A stretch of DNA of 60,000 bases, from NCBI RefSeq assembly GCF_030272615.1, contig NC_081415.1:261456425-261516424 (forward strand). Reading direction: 5' to 3'. Source of the stretch: Cryptomeria japonica. Lineage: Eukaryota > Streptophyta > Pinopsida > Cupressales > Cupressaceae. How positions within the stretch are numbered: position 1 is the stretch's first letter; each line of letters starts with the position of its first letter. Shown in pieces: positions 12,187-24,096 of the stretch. A model generated the notes under the pieces. That model did no database searches and had not been told where the DNA came from. It worked only from the letters and a program-made list of their open reading frames with translations. Position numbers and translations under genes: made by a program.

Positions 12187-13159
12187 TGTTGATTTGTAGT
12201 AGGAGCTTGTAAATTGTTGTAGAATTTGTTTCATTTAAAAATTATCTATAGCATCCCTATATTTTTAAACTGATTTTAAATTTAATAATAATTTTTAATT
12301 TGTATTGTTTTGGAGCAACTTTCGTTTCAATCTCATTATTCTACATTCACTATCCAGTGAATTTGATGGAATTTGCAATTGAATAATAAAATTACTTTTA
12401 GATCTAACCTTTTGATATTGAGGAAATTGCATCGATCAAAGTTGATTCAATATGAATGCAATATAGATGGTTCTTTATACATCAAGCACCAAATTTTTGA
12501 ACCAAAGCATACACTATAACTCTAGAATCAACTTCCTTTGTGATGCAAAATATTTTAGCAACTTCCATGATTCCACAATAAACCTCTAAAAAGCCACCAA
12601 ATGAACTTCCAAGGTGCCAAAGTAGACCTCCACGAAGCCACACATAGAGATTGGCACTCACAAAGACACTAAAAAATAGAATTTACAAATTCAAACTAAT
12701 ACTCTAACCCAACAGATTCTGATCAATATCATGTTAAATAAAGTCAAAAAAACTAGGCAGAAAAACTAATATTACGAATCAACCAAATACTCAATATTGT
12801 ACATCAATTTGATATATTGCATTAATCAATTGATGATTATTAAAGAATATGAGAAATAGCTACCTAACTAACCAACTCTCTAAGAAAGATTAACCTACAC
12901 AAGGTAAAATAAAACTCAAAAATGAAGGTGAAGTAAGAATTTTACACCAAAAAATAGGAAAGTCATCTTAAACCTTTTTTAACTAGATTTTGAAGTTTCT
13001 TTCTTCTCGTCTTTGTCTTCATATGATTTCTTATTTTGTGTTGTCTTTCTTTAATTTTTTCCCTTCGTTAGAACTAAATTTATTTTAAATTGACAAATTA
13101 TTCATTTAGTGACACTTGGTATTTACTACCAAGAAGAAATTCAAAATTAAAGTAGTCGC
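12187..13159. other. AT-rich spacer, nothing recognised
   Basis: No coding frame, repeat or element end was seen between the LTR end and the LINE target site. Confidence 0.4.
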
Positions 13160-13174
13160 AACATTGTACGTATA
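13160..13174. repeat. Left TSD of the full-length LINE
   Basis: AACATTGTACGTATA matches AACATTGTAAGTATA at 21190-21204 with one mismatch in 15. A duplication of this length is typical of target-primed reverse transcription. Confidence 0.8.
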
Positions 13175-13251
13175 AACAACAATCTTATTCTTTCCCGCTG
13201 GAGCTCTACAAATTTCTCACCTTTCCTATTGTTTGAATCTAACCCCCCCTA

Positions 13252-14824
13252 ATGACCACCCCCTCTGGAGAGGTCCCTCCCTCCCTGCAACTGGACCCCC
13301 AACCTGATACCACGATCGGGTCACATGTTGCTAGTTATACTGTTGGGTCCCCATGATCTGTGGGTCATGCAGAAGAAAACGCCAAGTTTGACACTCCTTT
13401 CCCTCTACCATCTCTAACTGATTCTGGCCTTGATGATGGAGAGAAGTATATACCCCCTCCCGGGTCGGAAACTACTGTCGTTCAATAGAATGTGAATATT
13501 GGTAAGAAAGACTCCAAATCTAGCTGGAAGAATGCCCTCCTTGGATCTACTAATATGACCTTGGAAGCAACTTTGGCCAACTTTACTCAAACTGACGAGG
13601 GAATGAAGATCAAGCTCCCAGACAGCCTCATGGACAAAATCGCCTCATCCCTTCACCTAGAGATTGTTGGTGATTTCTTCTCCTTCCAACCATCTATTGA
13701 CATGATGAGGAGATGGGCGAAATCTCGATGGAAACTAAAAGGTAGTGTTGACATCTCGACAATGCCTGGGGGTCTCTTCCTGTTCAAGTTCAATGCGGAG
13801 GAAGACCCAATCTATGTCTTATCAAGGTCCTTGGCCTATGGGAAGCATTTCCTAACTCTGGCTAAGTGGAAGCCTAGCTTCGACCTAAGCTCAACCGCAT
13901 GGCCCCTGTCTGGGTTAGATTACCTAGCCTTTTGCTAGAGTTCTAGGATGAGAAAAATTTTCGCTGGATCGGGAACTCATTTGGCAGCTATGTTGCAGTG
14001 GACTCAGTCACCCTTACTAAATCTAGGTTGGTTTATGCACGCTTTTGTGTCAATGTTACAATTAATAAGGATCTCCCAAACTTTGTTTCTCTAAAGTTGA
14101 AGTGGGGAAAATGGTCCCAGGTTGTTGTCTATGAAAATCTTACCCTCTTTTGTTAAAGATGTAATAAACAAGGTCATACTTACACTGAGTGTAAGACCCA
14201 TGTGGCTGTAGAACCCAAGCTAAAAAAAAATGCCATCTTGGTTGATCCTATCAACCTAAGTGCTCCCTCATCATCTGAGCCCTTGGGACTGCTCAATGTA
14301 AATGAAATCCGTGAGGACTATCCCCACACAGACAAGATCCTTGAAATCTTTTTTGAGAAGATTGTTACCCCAATTATTCCCCTAGAGGAAGTTTAAATCC
14401 CACCATTAAAGAATCTCTGGCTTTCTCTAGATCCCTCGCCACCCCCTGGTTTGCCTTCTGTGAAAACCTCTCCTAGGCCCTTGGCTATTCCTATTCCCTC
14501 AACCCTTCAAGCTTCCATTTATGAGGAAGCTATGTCCCCTGCAGGTGTCAATAAGTTGTCATTCACAACTCCCCCTTTTTCCCCTAAGGTGGAAAGGTTT
14601 GTTCCAATAGAAAAATCCCTGACAATGTCTCTCCCTCCGAATTTATCACCACCCGATTCTCCTCGGGCAGACAATGAAGAATGGATGACCTAGAAGAAGA
14701 AACCCTAGGCCAAGAAAGCAAATGTGGGGGGTACTGAAAATAAAGTCGGAAGACCCTCGAAAAGGGTGCTAAGACATAAAGTTATGGGTAGGGACATTGC
14801 AAGGGGCAGACAACTAAACCCTTG
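13252..14824 (+). pseudogene. LINE ORF1 (nucleic-acid-binding protein)
   Basis: ORF1 proteins bind the LINE RNA and form the retrotransposition particle. The frame starts at the ATG at 13252 and is continuous to 13938 apart from a TGA and a TAG; a one-base shift near 13900 moves it to a second frame that runs to about 14820. The order is: a Pro/Ser-rich N-terminus, a DUF4283-like domain (about 13540-14000, including FRWIGNSFGSYVAVDS), a CCHC knuckle at about 14150-14195 (C-x2-C-x4-H-x4-C, with a stop between the first two Cys: C*RCNKQGHTYTEC), then a proline/serine-rich tail ending in a basic region. The stop inside the knuckle and the frameshift make it a pseudogene. Assignment is secure from the knuckle plus the ORF2 that follows. 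Confidence 0.85.
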
Positions 14825-14839
14825 ATGGAATTGACAAAA

Positions 14840-17800
14840 ATAAGAAATAAAGTTCCTCTCCTGGAACATAAGGGGTCTCAATAGTCCCCAGAAGCAATTT
14901 TCTATAAAATAATACATTATGGAAATGAAAATTGATATTTGTCTTTTCTAGGAAGTCAAAATGTCCTATAAAACCTTTGTTACTATTGCCGGTAAACTTT
15001 GGCTAGGGCGGCTTTTTTATATGTGGAGGCTTTGGGGGTTTCTGGGGGTATTGCTACCCTCTAGGACCCCCTCAAAGTCCAAGGTAAGATCTATGCTAGC
15101 ACCTAGAACTTCTTAGTGGTTACTTTCCAACAAGGTGATCAATACTAGTAGCTGTTTAACATTTATACCCCCAACTCCAAGGTGGGAAGATGATTGGTGT
15201 GGGAGGAAATTTCTGAACTCATCTTGGCAAACCAGAATGCCTAGTACATGCTGGCAGGGGATTTTAATACTCCCCTCTTCCCCTCTGAGAAGTGTGGGGG
15301 TCTTGTTGACTTTACTGATAGCATGGGAGATCTTGCCAACCTGATTAATATTTCTAGCCTTGCTGATATTGACCTCCAAGGTGTCCCCTACACTTGGTTG
15401 AATAATAGGAAAGGCAAGCACTTAATTCAAGTCAGACTAGATAGATTCCTTGTCTCCACCAACTAGGACATTGGCCATAATTCCTTTCTTAAAACTCTCC
15501 CAAGGACTACTTCTGATCATAACCCCCTTCTACTCTATTGGAAGGATAGGCCCTACCAAGTTCCCCCCCCCCCCTCCCATTTTGAGATCATGTGGGTGTC
15601 TCACCCAGACTTCAAAGACCTGGTTAGGAGTTGGTGGGCTACCCTGGTTCAAAGGACTGCTATGTTCAGGATTGTGGAGAAGCTGAAACTCATCAATAAA
15701 GAAGTCAAAGGTTGGAATAAGGCTACTCTCATAGACATCTTCAAGAAGAAGAAGGTTCTTGGATCCAAACTGGAACAACTCTAGAGTATTATGGCTACTA
15801 GCAACCCCCTTAACACTATTTTGGTGGGGGAAGAGGCGTGCCACAAGAGTTGGAAGGATATCCTCTTGAAGGAGGAAATATATTGAAAGCCTATATCCAG
15901 AATTCAGTGGCTAAAAGAGGGGGACATAAATTTAGCCTTCTTCCACCGATCAACAAGTACCCATAGCAAAAGGAACTTCATCAAGAGTCTAAGGGATGGC
16001 TCTGATCAAGAGATCACTGATGACTCCTTAATTGGATAGAGTGCCACTGACTTTTTTATAAGATTATACATGAAATCTGGAAGAAACGATGTGCATCTTA
16101 AAGATAGCCTCTTGAGCAAGCTTCTGACTGCCATTGAGGAGGAAGATAACTACCTATTGCTTGCTCCTATCTCCTCAAAGGAGGTCCACTTGGTAGTTTT
16201 TTCTATGGGTGCTTGCAAGACCCTGGGTCCAGACGGGTTCCCCCCAGCATTCTTTTAGGAGTTTTGGGACATTGTCAAATATGATGTTACAAAAGTTTTA
16301 AGAAAATTCTTCAAGACTGGAAAATTGCTGAAAAAACTGAATAACACTTACATTGTGCTTGTTCGTAAGGCAGCAAACCCCAATTGTATGAAGGACTTCT
16401 GACCCATAAGCCTATGCAATACCATATATAAGATAATTTGCAAGGTTCTCGTGAATAGAATCAAACCTCTCTTGGAGAAGTTTATCAGTCCTTCCTAGAA
16501 AGGTTTTGTCCTGGGTCATCAAATCTTGGATGTTGTCATTGCAACGCATGAAATAATTCACTCCACGGATAGGAGAATAAACCCAAGTATGGCTTTTAAA
16601 TTGGATATTTCAAAGGCGTATGATAAAGTCAACTGGTGTTTTTTATTCAAAACTCTCTCAAAACTTGGTTTCAACCAGAAGATTGTTGATATGATATGGG
16701 AATGTTTGACTATGGTTTAGTTCTCGATCTTGATCAATGGTACTCCTAGGGGATGTTTTAAAGCTGGAAAAGGTATCTAGCAAGGCGACCCCCTATCACC
16801 TTACCCTTTTATCATGATTGTTGAAGTCTTCAGTAGAAATGTGGCTGATTTGGTGAACAAGGTCAAACTCTGGGGATTCAAAGCTGCCTCTACAATCCCC
16901 CCCTCTAATATTCAGTAGTTTATCGATGACACCTTTCTATTTGGTATGTCATCCATCATGGAGGCTAAACATTGGAAGAATTTACTGGTTGATTACGCCA
17001 AGGCTTCAGGGCAATGTATCAATTATGAAAAGAGTACTCTCTTCTTTTTCAACACCCCCAATAACCTCCAACTCAGAATTCTTTCGATCCTGAGGTGCAA
17101 GATTGCTGCTCTTCTAGGGACTTACCTTGGTCTCCCCCTCAAGGTCAAAGAGGTCACTCCAACTTTCTGGAACACTATCCTTGAGCGGATGCAAAAGAAA
17201 CTTGCTGCTTGGAAAGGAAAATTCCTTAGCAGCCCAAGTAAGCTTCAACTCCTAGTGGCTTCCCTCTAGAGAATCTTGGTGTACTTCCTATCCATGTTCA
17301 AAATATTTGATACCATGGGGGAAAAACTTGAGAAAATCCAAAGAAACTTCTTGTGGATAGGGTTGGAGGAGAAAAAATTTCTTGCTTTGGTTAGTTGGGA
17401 CAATGCGTGCTTACCCAAGTCCATAGGTGGACTAGGTTTAAGAAGGATAAATGCCTTGAATAAGTCATTAATCACAAAAATTGGCTAGACCCTCGCTAAA
17501 GGTGAGGCAAACTGGTGTAACATTATCAAGGCTAAATACTTAGACCGAGAGAAATTCTACTATAACTTGAGTACGAGAGACCTACCCCAGGTATATAAGC
17601 TATGGAATAACATCCTAAGAAGTAGACCAATAATAAGAGGAGTGAAATGGCAAATTGGAAATGGTAGGAAGGTTAGGTTCTGGGAAGACTTTTGGGTGGA
17701 AGACAAGCCCCTAGCTAACACTTGATTCCACCAAATTATGTACCACCTAAAGGATCACCTAGGGGATTACATTGTTGATTATATAGAACCAGGAAGAAGA

Positions 17801-19075
17801 GGTTGGCGGAACATTGCCCAGCTCTTCCTTAACAGGCCCAATTGGCTTGAGAGCTACAAAATATTATGCTGGATACTAGAATCCCCCTGGCCCCTCGTGA
17901 AGATAGTTTCATGTCGAAAGAGACTCAATTGGGCACCTTCCCGGTCAAATCTACTTACAAACAACTCCTAAGACCCACATCTGATGTCAACTGCTAGAAG
18001 AAGATATGGAACTCTCAACTGATCCCCATAACCATTTTTTTTAGTGGGCCCTAATGCATGGAAAAACCCTAACCCAAGACAATCTAAAAAAGAGGGGCTT
18101 CCAGCTCCCCAATAGATGCATTCTTTGCAAAGCTAATGAGGAAAAAATTGATCACCTATTTGTCCTCTGTCCCTTCGCTAAACATCTGTGGAATAAACCC
18201 CTTGAGAAATGTGGTCTTCAATGGGTCCTTCAGAATGACATTAAGCAGTTTGTTCATGGTTGGACACCCTCCCACCACCCCCTCATCATCCAATTATGGA
18301 GGAAAATATCACCGCACATCTATTGGGCAATATGAAAAGAAAGAAACAACAGAATATTTAGAGATACTAAAGCCCCCCTGATAGTGCCTTCCATAGTTGC
18401 CTCAAGCTGATCTCTGACAATATATCGATGATGAGGTGGAAACCCCCCCCCCCCAATCCTCCTCGTGGGATGGAGAAAAAAATTGCCGAAAGTTGGAAGA
18501 TCCCCCCAGAATTCAAAGCCTTCAATAATAGTGCTAAAAACAAAAGGAAAATAACCAAATGGTTAACTCCCAAACTACATTGGTTTAAACTAAATTTTGA
18601 TGGTTCCGCCCAAAATGCTTGCCAAGCGGGTGGTGGTATCATCTATGACCACTTGGGAAACACTGTGGTAGCCTACGTAGGTAATCTAAAGAATAACACG
18701 GTCACACAAGTGAAGGGAATGGCCTTCCTATGGGGGCTGAAACTGGCCAACTCCATGGGGATCAAATAGCTAGAAATTGAAGGCGACTCGCAGATTATTG
18801 TAGAAATGGTGAGGGGAAATTCCACTGCAAGGTGGAGAGTTGAGTTCATTCTAAGGGATGTCAGGATCCTTCTGACCAACCTTGACGACTTCACCATTTG
18901 ACATGTCTTCAGAGAAGGGAATGCTATGACGGACTTCATGGCAACAGTGGGAAGGGTGCAAAATGGCTTACGATGTTGGAGGGATCCCAATTTGCTGCCA
19001 GTAACAACCAAGGTGATCTTAGAGATGGAAAAATCTCAAGTCCGATGAGGAACTCGTATAGCCATTATTAAATGA
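14840..19075 (+). pseudogene. LINE ORF2 polyprotein (endonuclease, RT, RNase H)
   Basis: ORF2 nicks the target site and copies the LINE RNA. Visible in order: endonuclease start FLSWNIRGLN (14850), YMLAGDFNTPL (about 15240-15275) and TTSDHNPLL (about 15505-15530); RT fingers/palm with LGPDGFPPAFF (about 16225), PISLCNTIYKI (about 16400), KLDISKAYDKVNW (about 16600), QGDPLSPYPF (16781-16810) and the catalytic FIDD (16919-16930); a C-terminal zinc-binding block CILCKANEEKIDHLFVLCPF (about 18118-18177); and an RNase H domain with KLNFDGSA (about 18590), GGGI, LEIEGDSQIIV (about 18770) and a C-terminal FREGN. Roughly two dozen in-frame stops are present, most of them TAG at sites where the family has Gln or Trp, plus a frameshift near 15020. 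All RT catalytic residues can still be read. Confidence 0.92.
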
Positions 19076-19477
19076 AGAGAGCCAATTTTCAAATTTTAAA
19101 ATTGGAAGGAAAGCCCGCCCATCATGGACCCAGTCTACCACGTGGGCACGAAGGGCCTTGTCACCACCTTCAAAAGGGATGTTTTTATGATGAAAGTACT
19201 AACATTGGGAATGAATACTTCGTAATTATTATCCGGATGGAGCTAACTGGCGGTGATAAAAGGCGATAGATGGGAGAGGTCAAATCATACTAGCTGGATT
19301 GAAGGCTCGCACGTTTCTAGGAGATTTCCTAAATTTGATATCTACTTAGATAGAAGGGATAATAATCACTTCATCTATTGCGGATTTTTAGTTCAAGCCT
19401 AATGAAGTTTTTATTACAACCCTTCTTTGACCCTGCTTCGGATCTGCGACTCTGATAACTGGTCACATACCTGCTCT
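19076..19477 (+). other. Non-coding gap between LINE ORF2 and ORF3
   Basis: About 400 bp without a sustained open frame separate the RNase H stop from the third ORF. No inserted-element terminus is evident, which argues that ORF3 belongs to the LINE, but a nested fragment cannot be excluded. Confidence 0.4.
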
Positions 19478-19478
19478 A

Positions 19479-20895
19479 TTAAACTAGAGGAAACAAATAT
19501 GGGGGGGGAGACAAGCTCAGACTGGAACCCGACAAAGTTGATGATTTGAAAGCTAAACCGATGGTGTGGTTTATCTGTATGGAAGGTGACATTGAAAAAT
19601 TCATGGAAAGCATGAAGGGGAATGATGAGCGACTATCCAAGAAATTTGTGACTTTCTGGGAGGACATAAGAGTTACCATAGGGGGTATCTCTTTCAAAAT
19701 AAATAAAAAAGTGATCGCTCAAGCTACGAGACTTTCAATGGAGGGTGGGAAATGGAAAAAATAGAGTCGTATCTCGGATACCACTAGCCTAAACAAGTTC
19801 TTTTGAGATGGTGAAAACCCGGTGAAGAGGGTGGGTGGCTTCAACAAGGAGGAGCTCCCATCTCCATGGGATGAAATATGCTACATTGTGATGAAATACT
19901 TCACACTGGAGGGAAGGTATGGAATCTTCTATTACTACCATCTCCCTTTCCTAAACCACCTAAGAAATAGGGACTGCATTTCCATTCCCTTTTTCTTGTT
20001 GCATTCTCTGGATTCTAACGTCAAAGACATTGCTAAGGCTAAGAAAAAGGGTAAAGATTCCCCAATCCTCCACCAGGGCCTCATTTTGTGCCTCTATAAT
20101 TTCCACCTTGCCCTCTACTCGCCCTGTGCTATATCTATCCAAAATGTGACCGATACCAACCTCTCAGCCATCCCCATTGCTAAACATAATGCTATACTGC
20201 CCAGGCTGTCGAAACTAGGTTCTTACAGCAAGAGAAATAAAAACTGCTCCCCTAAAGAGGTTAGAACCCCCCAAAAAGTCAAAATCTAGGAGATTGTTTC
20301 TGACTTGGAAATCATTGATGAGGCTAATACCCCCTGCCGCTCAAGCAGACTGGCCTCTAAACCCTCAAACAAACCGCTAAGAGACCCCTCCTCCTCGCAA
20401 GACACTGGACACTCAAGCCCAGCTGATAATATTGTCCTTTTTGACCCCACCCCAACCCCCCACTCTATTAGTTCTACTCATGTTTTCGAAAGTCCCACAA
20501 ACTCTAGGAGTCTGAAGACTCGCACTAAGTCCCAAGCAAATTCCCCATTCTCAACCCTTAGACTAGATAAAATGATGGGTTTGGAGGAGGCAAGTAGCAT
20601 AAAGGAGGAGGACGATAACAACCTGGCAGATCTGGAGGAAAAAGTGGATGCCTTGTTTGATAATGTGTCAGATATCACCAGCAGCCTAGAGGCTGCGGAT
20701 GCCAAGATGCATGATGTCTCTAAATTTGTGTTGAATGTGATGTTTTGTTCGACTACCACCCTATGCCTTTTGCAGGAAAGCTCCCCCAAAGGAAAAGGAA
20801 AAGAGGACGAGGACTACAAGGCCCTGTTCAAATTCCTTACAAAGGAATGGGCAAGAAAGCTCCTCCCCAAGAGGAGCCATGGGAAAAAAAAATGA
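19479..20895 (+). pseudogene. Third ORF of the LINE, function not recognised
   Basis: A single coding stretch of about 470 codons can be followed with stops at 19762, 19804 and 20287; all pieces are in line and of coding composition. The N-terminal third (WEDIRVTIGGISF, then ATRLSMEGGKW) and the middle (SPWDEICYIVMKYF, EGRYGIFYYYHLPFLNHLR) resemble a group of uncharacterised proteins that accompany retroelements in large plant genomes; I recognise the flavour but cannot name a domain. The C-terminal third is Ser/Pro-rich, then has a predicted coiled coil (LADLEEKVDALFDNVSDI, about 20620-20670) and ends in a lysine-rich tail. It lies between ORF2 and the 3' end, inside the TSD pair. It could be an acquired host or gag-like gene, or a nested insertion. 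Confidence 0.6.
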
Positions 20896-21189
20896 TTTGT
20901 CCCTATGCTACGAAAGTTCGGTCTTTTGTCTCCTTGCAGCCCGTGGGTGGATAGTTTTAGTTTATGTTTTTATTTGAACTTCTATGCTTATTGCCCTGCG
21001 TGGAAAACATCTAAAACTTTTTAAATTACTTGTTTATATTTACCAAACTTATGTAGAATGATCATAGTTTTTGATAGAGGTAAAGGGCTATAACACTGTT
21101 GTTAATTTGATGGCAGTGGCTTTGTCACTGTTTTTCTTGATGTTTCAATGGGTCAGCCTACTTGTTTTTTGGCTACTTTTAATATCAAA

Positions 21190-21204
21190 AACATTGTAAG
21201 TATA
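21190..21204. repeat. Right TSD of the full-length LINE
   Basis: AACATTGTAAGTATA; see the partner at 13160-13174 (one mismatch). Confidence 0.8.
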
Positions 21205-21522
21205 TATAAAATTAGTAAAATGTTTGACTTTGGGATGTTAATCATTGAATAGAATACTTAGTTCCAAATATTATCCATTTTTCAATCAAGTACTTGGTTT
21301 TCAATCAATATAAAGTTGTTGACCTTAATCTATAAAAAAATAAAATTGAATGAGTAGTGTTTGATGTGATTGTATAAAATTGTCTTGCATGTTTTTTAAG
21401 TCACAACTATATGAATTATTCTATATATTGGATTGCATTCGAAATATCCATTGCTCCTAATAAGGTTTCACATATATCCATTACCAAAGTTGCCTATCTC
21501 ATATATGCATTGCATAGTTCAA
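21205..21522. other. AT-rich spacer, nothing recognised
   Basis: Short AT-rich stretch between the LINE and the tail of a second retroelement. Confidence 0.4.
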
Positions 21523-21720
21523 TTTTTTTTTTTGATAAGTAATAGGTTGTAGCCAAACAATTTTATTGATTTTAAACCTAATACAACCCGACTCGCTAGG
21601 GGCACCGGTAGGAAAGAGCCAAGTTGAGAAAAAATCCAATCTTTCCTCCCAAAATAAAAAGTTATAATTTTACATACATCCCGCTCATAACTGGGTTATT
21701 GATGAGGACTCAGGTGTCCT
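21523..21720 (-). mobile_element. 3' tail of a minus-strand LINE or SINE
   Basis: A T-run at 21523-21533 corresponds to a poly(A) tail on the minus strand. Upstream of it on that strand the sequence includes GCGAGTCGGGTTGTATTAGG, a GC-richer block unlike the surroundings and similar in style to non-LTR retrotransposon 3' ends. No coding part is visible, so this is a heavily 5'-truncated copy. The right edge is approximate. Confidence 0.5.
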
Positions 21721-22310
21721 CATTTACAAACATAAACCAATTAGTTTTTCAATATAATATTTTTCGATCATAAATTAGAATGCTAAGACCTACATTCCTA
21801 AAACATAGGGATCGGATCAGATAATGCCACATTTTAGATCACTACATTGAACCTCAACCATATGATGGAAACATATATGTTGAAATATTTCTCCTCCCAA
21901 CATTTGTTCCCTCTAAGTCATTCTATCTCTATTGAGCTTGTGGCTTCATCTAAAGCTTTAAAGATTTAACCAAGAAAAAACACATAGTACAATAGTTGCT
22001 AACTCATCTAATTAATCTTGAAATTGGTAGGAATTAAGTTGGTGTTCTAGTTGTCTTCCCCAGATAGAACTATCTCGCACATATAAAGACATCTCCAAAT
22101 CCTAGGCAATCTTGTTAGTAACAGAAAAAATGTATTTACATATATTCTAGATAACGAGGACAAATGCATTTCCTACTACAAGAATTGAGAGTCATGAATA
22201 TAGACTAGAATGAGTCTAGATCCTTAAACATATGATGGGATAACCTAGCCTGGAATATAAAACACCAGGGTTATTAGTATGTATAAGTTAAGATATTTGT
22301 ATGTTTATAA
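21721..22310. other. AT-rich spacer, nothing recognised
   Basis: No coding frame or element terminus was found. Confidence 0.4.
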
Positions 22311-22353
22311 GTATATATAAACACACACACACACATGTATATGTATATATGCA

Positions 22354-22389
<36 letters not shown>

Positions 22390-22391
22390 TG
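22311..22391. repeat. (CA)n / (TATG)n microsatellite, left half
   Basis: A short CA run and TATA-rich stretch pass into a pure TATG run ending at 22391. The same repeat resumes at 24097 after a solo LTR. Confidence 0.9.
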
Positions 22392-22664
22392 TGTAGTCAC
22401 ATAAATTTGTCCACTTAATTAAATGAATATTTAATATTTATTTGATTATTTAACCATCAATTAATAATTAATTAAATTAATATATTTAATTAATTCATCT
22501 TAACCCTCTTCTCCTATTAATTAAATAAATTATTCAATTTATTTGATTTAATTCACTTAACAAATTCAGACCATTAATTAAATAAATAAGTCATATTTAT
22601 TTAATTAAATATTCTCTCACATTTAAATAAATAAATATTTATTTAAATCCCCCAAAATCCCACC

Positions 22665-22950
22665 TCTCACATTTAAATAAATTGACATTTATTTAAATCA
22701 CCTTTATCCTCCACCCACTTGTATTTTCCTACAAATGCAAGTTGAACAACTATTTTAAATAAATCATTTGTTTAAATCACCTTTATCCTCCACCCACTTG
22801 CATTTTCCTACAAATGCAATTTGCACAACTATTTTAAATAAATCATTTATTTAAATCACCTTTATCCTCCACCCACTTGCATTTTTCTACAAATGCAAGT
22901 TGCACAACTATTTTAAATAAAAAAATTATTTATTTAAAATCCTATTTATC
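22665..22950 (+). repeat. 79-bp tandem repeat in the LTR U3
   Basis: The block beginning CACCTTTATCCTCCACCCAC occurs at 22699, 22778 and 22857, spacing 79 bp, with a fourth degenerate unit after. Such repeats upstream of an LTR TATA box often act as enhancer modules; that role is inferred. Confidence 0.85.
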
Positions 22951-23676
22951 CTCACCCACTTTCCCTTAAAGTCTTCAAACTTAATGGCTTCCTTCTAGAG
23001 TCTTCTTAAGCCTTTAATGGTTTCCCTCAAAGTCTTCAAGCATTTAATGCTTTATCTTCTTTTTCCCATGTAAATAAATTAATATTTATTTAAATATTTA
23101 TCCAAATGCAACTTACACCATTTAATTGAAATAAATGATTTTATTTTAATTGAAAATACCAAAATTCCTTCCACTTGCATTTTCCTACAAAATCCACTTG
23201 CATGCCTAAACCCCTTCTAGATTCTTCTAAACCCTTCCTAATTAACCTAATCCATCCCCTAAATATAGTCACATTCTTAAGCAAATTGGAGTCACTTCTC
23301 AAAGACTCCAAAGTCTTTGAAAAGCAATTAATGCTTTGTGTGTTCAACAAATTAACCTCTAAAGTCTTCCAAACCACTTATGGCTCTTACATGACCATTA
23401 ATGGTTAATTCCACTTGCAGCCATGGTTAAGGACTTTGACCCCTAACTTAACCCTCATGTAACCCATGTGTCTCTTCAAAGCATTTATTTCTTTGACTAG
23501 GGTAACCATCATATCCCCTCAAGCATTTAATGCTCCTTATCTCTCCTCTCAAGCCTCCTCATGGTGACACTTGTCAACATGGGATTGGGTTGAAAGTCTC
23601 ACATGGATTGAATATCTTTCAATCATAACCCTTGTTAAGATTGCTCAAACTTAACCCTTCATTTCTCCATTTCTTC

Positions 23677-23684
23677 TATAAATA
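23677..23684 (+). promoter_or_regulatory. LTR TATA box
   Basis: TATAAATA within TTCTATAAATAGAACCC, about 410 bp before the LTR end, followed by an A-rich stretch. Placement matches the U3/R boundary of a plus-oriented LTR. Confidence 0.65.
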
Positions 23685-24096
23685 GAACCCTTCTCTTCAA
23701 GAAAAGAAAAAAAGCATTAGAGTATTATTGTTATACTGGTATTAGCATAGAGCTTTTTCATAGCATCACTATCTACACTTGCATAGCATTTGCTTATCAT
23801 ATTCAACCATCTTGAATCTCCATATGGCATCCATGACTAGTGCTAAAAGCTGAGAGCTACACTCATTTGGGACTTGGAGAGGGGAGAAACAAGGGAGAAG
23901 CATCAAAAGACATCATGGAAGCATCTTAGGGAGGCTCTTCTCCTTTCTTTTATTTTGTTAAACTTCTTTCATGCTTTTTGAAATCTCTTTTGATATGTTT
24001 GGAATGGTTTTTAGTTCTTTGTTTTGTTTTTATGGTTGAAACTAACTTATTAACATTGAACTTTGTTGTTGCCTTCTCCCCATTTCTATGACATCA

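Larger units (their letters stand above)
13175..21189 (+). mobile_element. Full-length L1-type LINE, 8.0 kb, degenerate
   Basis: The element is bounded by a 15-bp near-perfect TSD and ends in a short A-rich tail (ATATCAAAA). It holds, in order, a 5' UTR, ORF1 with a DUF4283-like region and zinc knuckle, ORF2 with endonuclease, reverse transcriptase, zinc-binding and RNase H domains, a 0.4-kb gap, a third ORF of unrecognised function, and a 3' UTR. Plant L1 elements normally have two ORFs and are about 6 kb, so the extra 1.5-2 kb at the 3' side is unusual. Many in-frame stops, mostly TAG, show that it is dead. Confidence 0.85.
22392..24096 (+). mobile_element. Solo LTR inserted in a microsatellite
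   Basis: The segment starts TGTAGTCACATAAATTTGTC and ends TATGACATCA, giving TG...CA ends. Both flanks are the TATG microsatellite and the adjacent five bases are GTATG on each side (22387-22391 and 24097-24101). At 1705 bp with no internal region it is a solo LTR. It contains a 79-bp tandem repeat in the 5' part and a TATA box at 23677-23684 in the 3' part, which fits U3-R-U5 order in plus orientation. Because the target is itself a tetranucleotide repeat, the TSD match alone is weak; the split of one microsatellite is the stronger evidence. Confidence 0.8.

Noticed and set aside
4606-12191. TGTTG also follows the LTR at 12186, suggesting one large element 4611-12186
   Set aside because: The two ends are different LTR families with no shared sequence; TGTTG at 8913 already pairs with 4606, so the third match is taken as chance.
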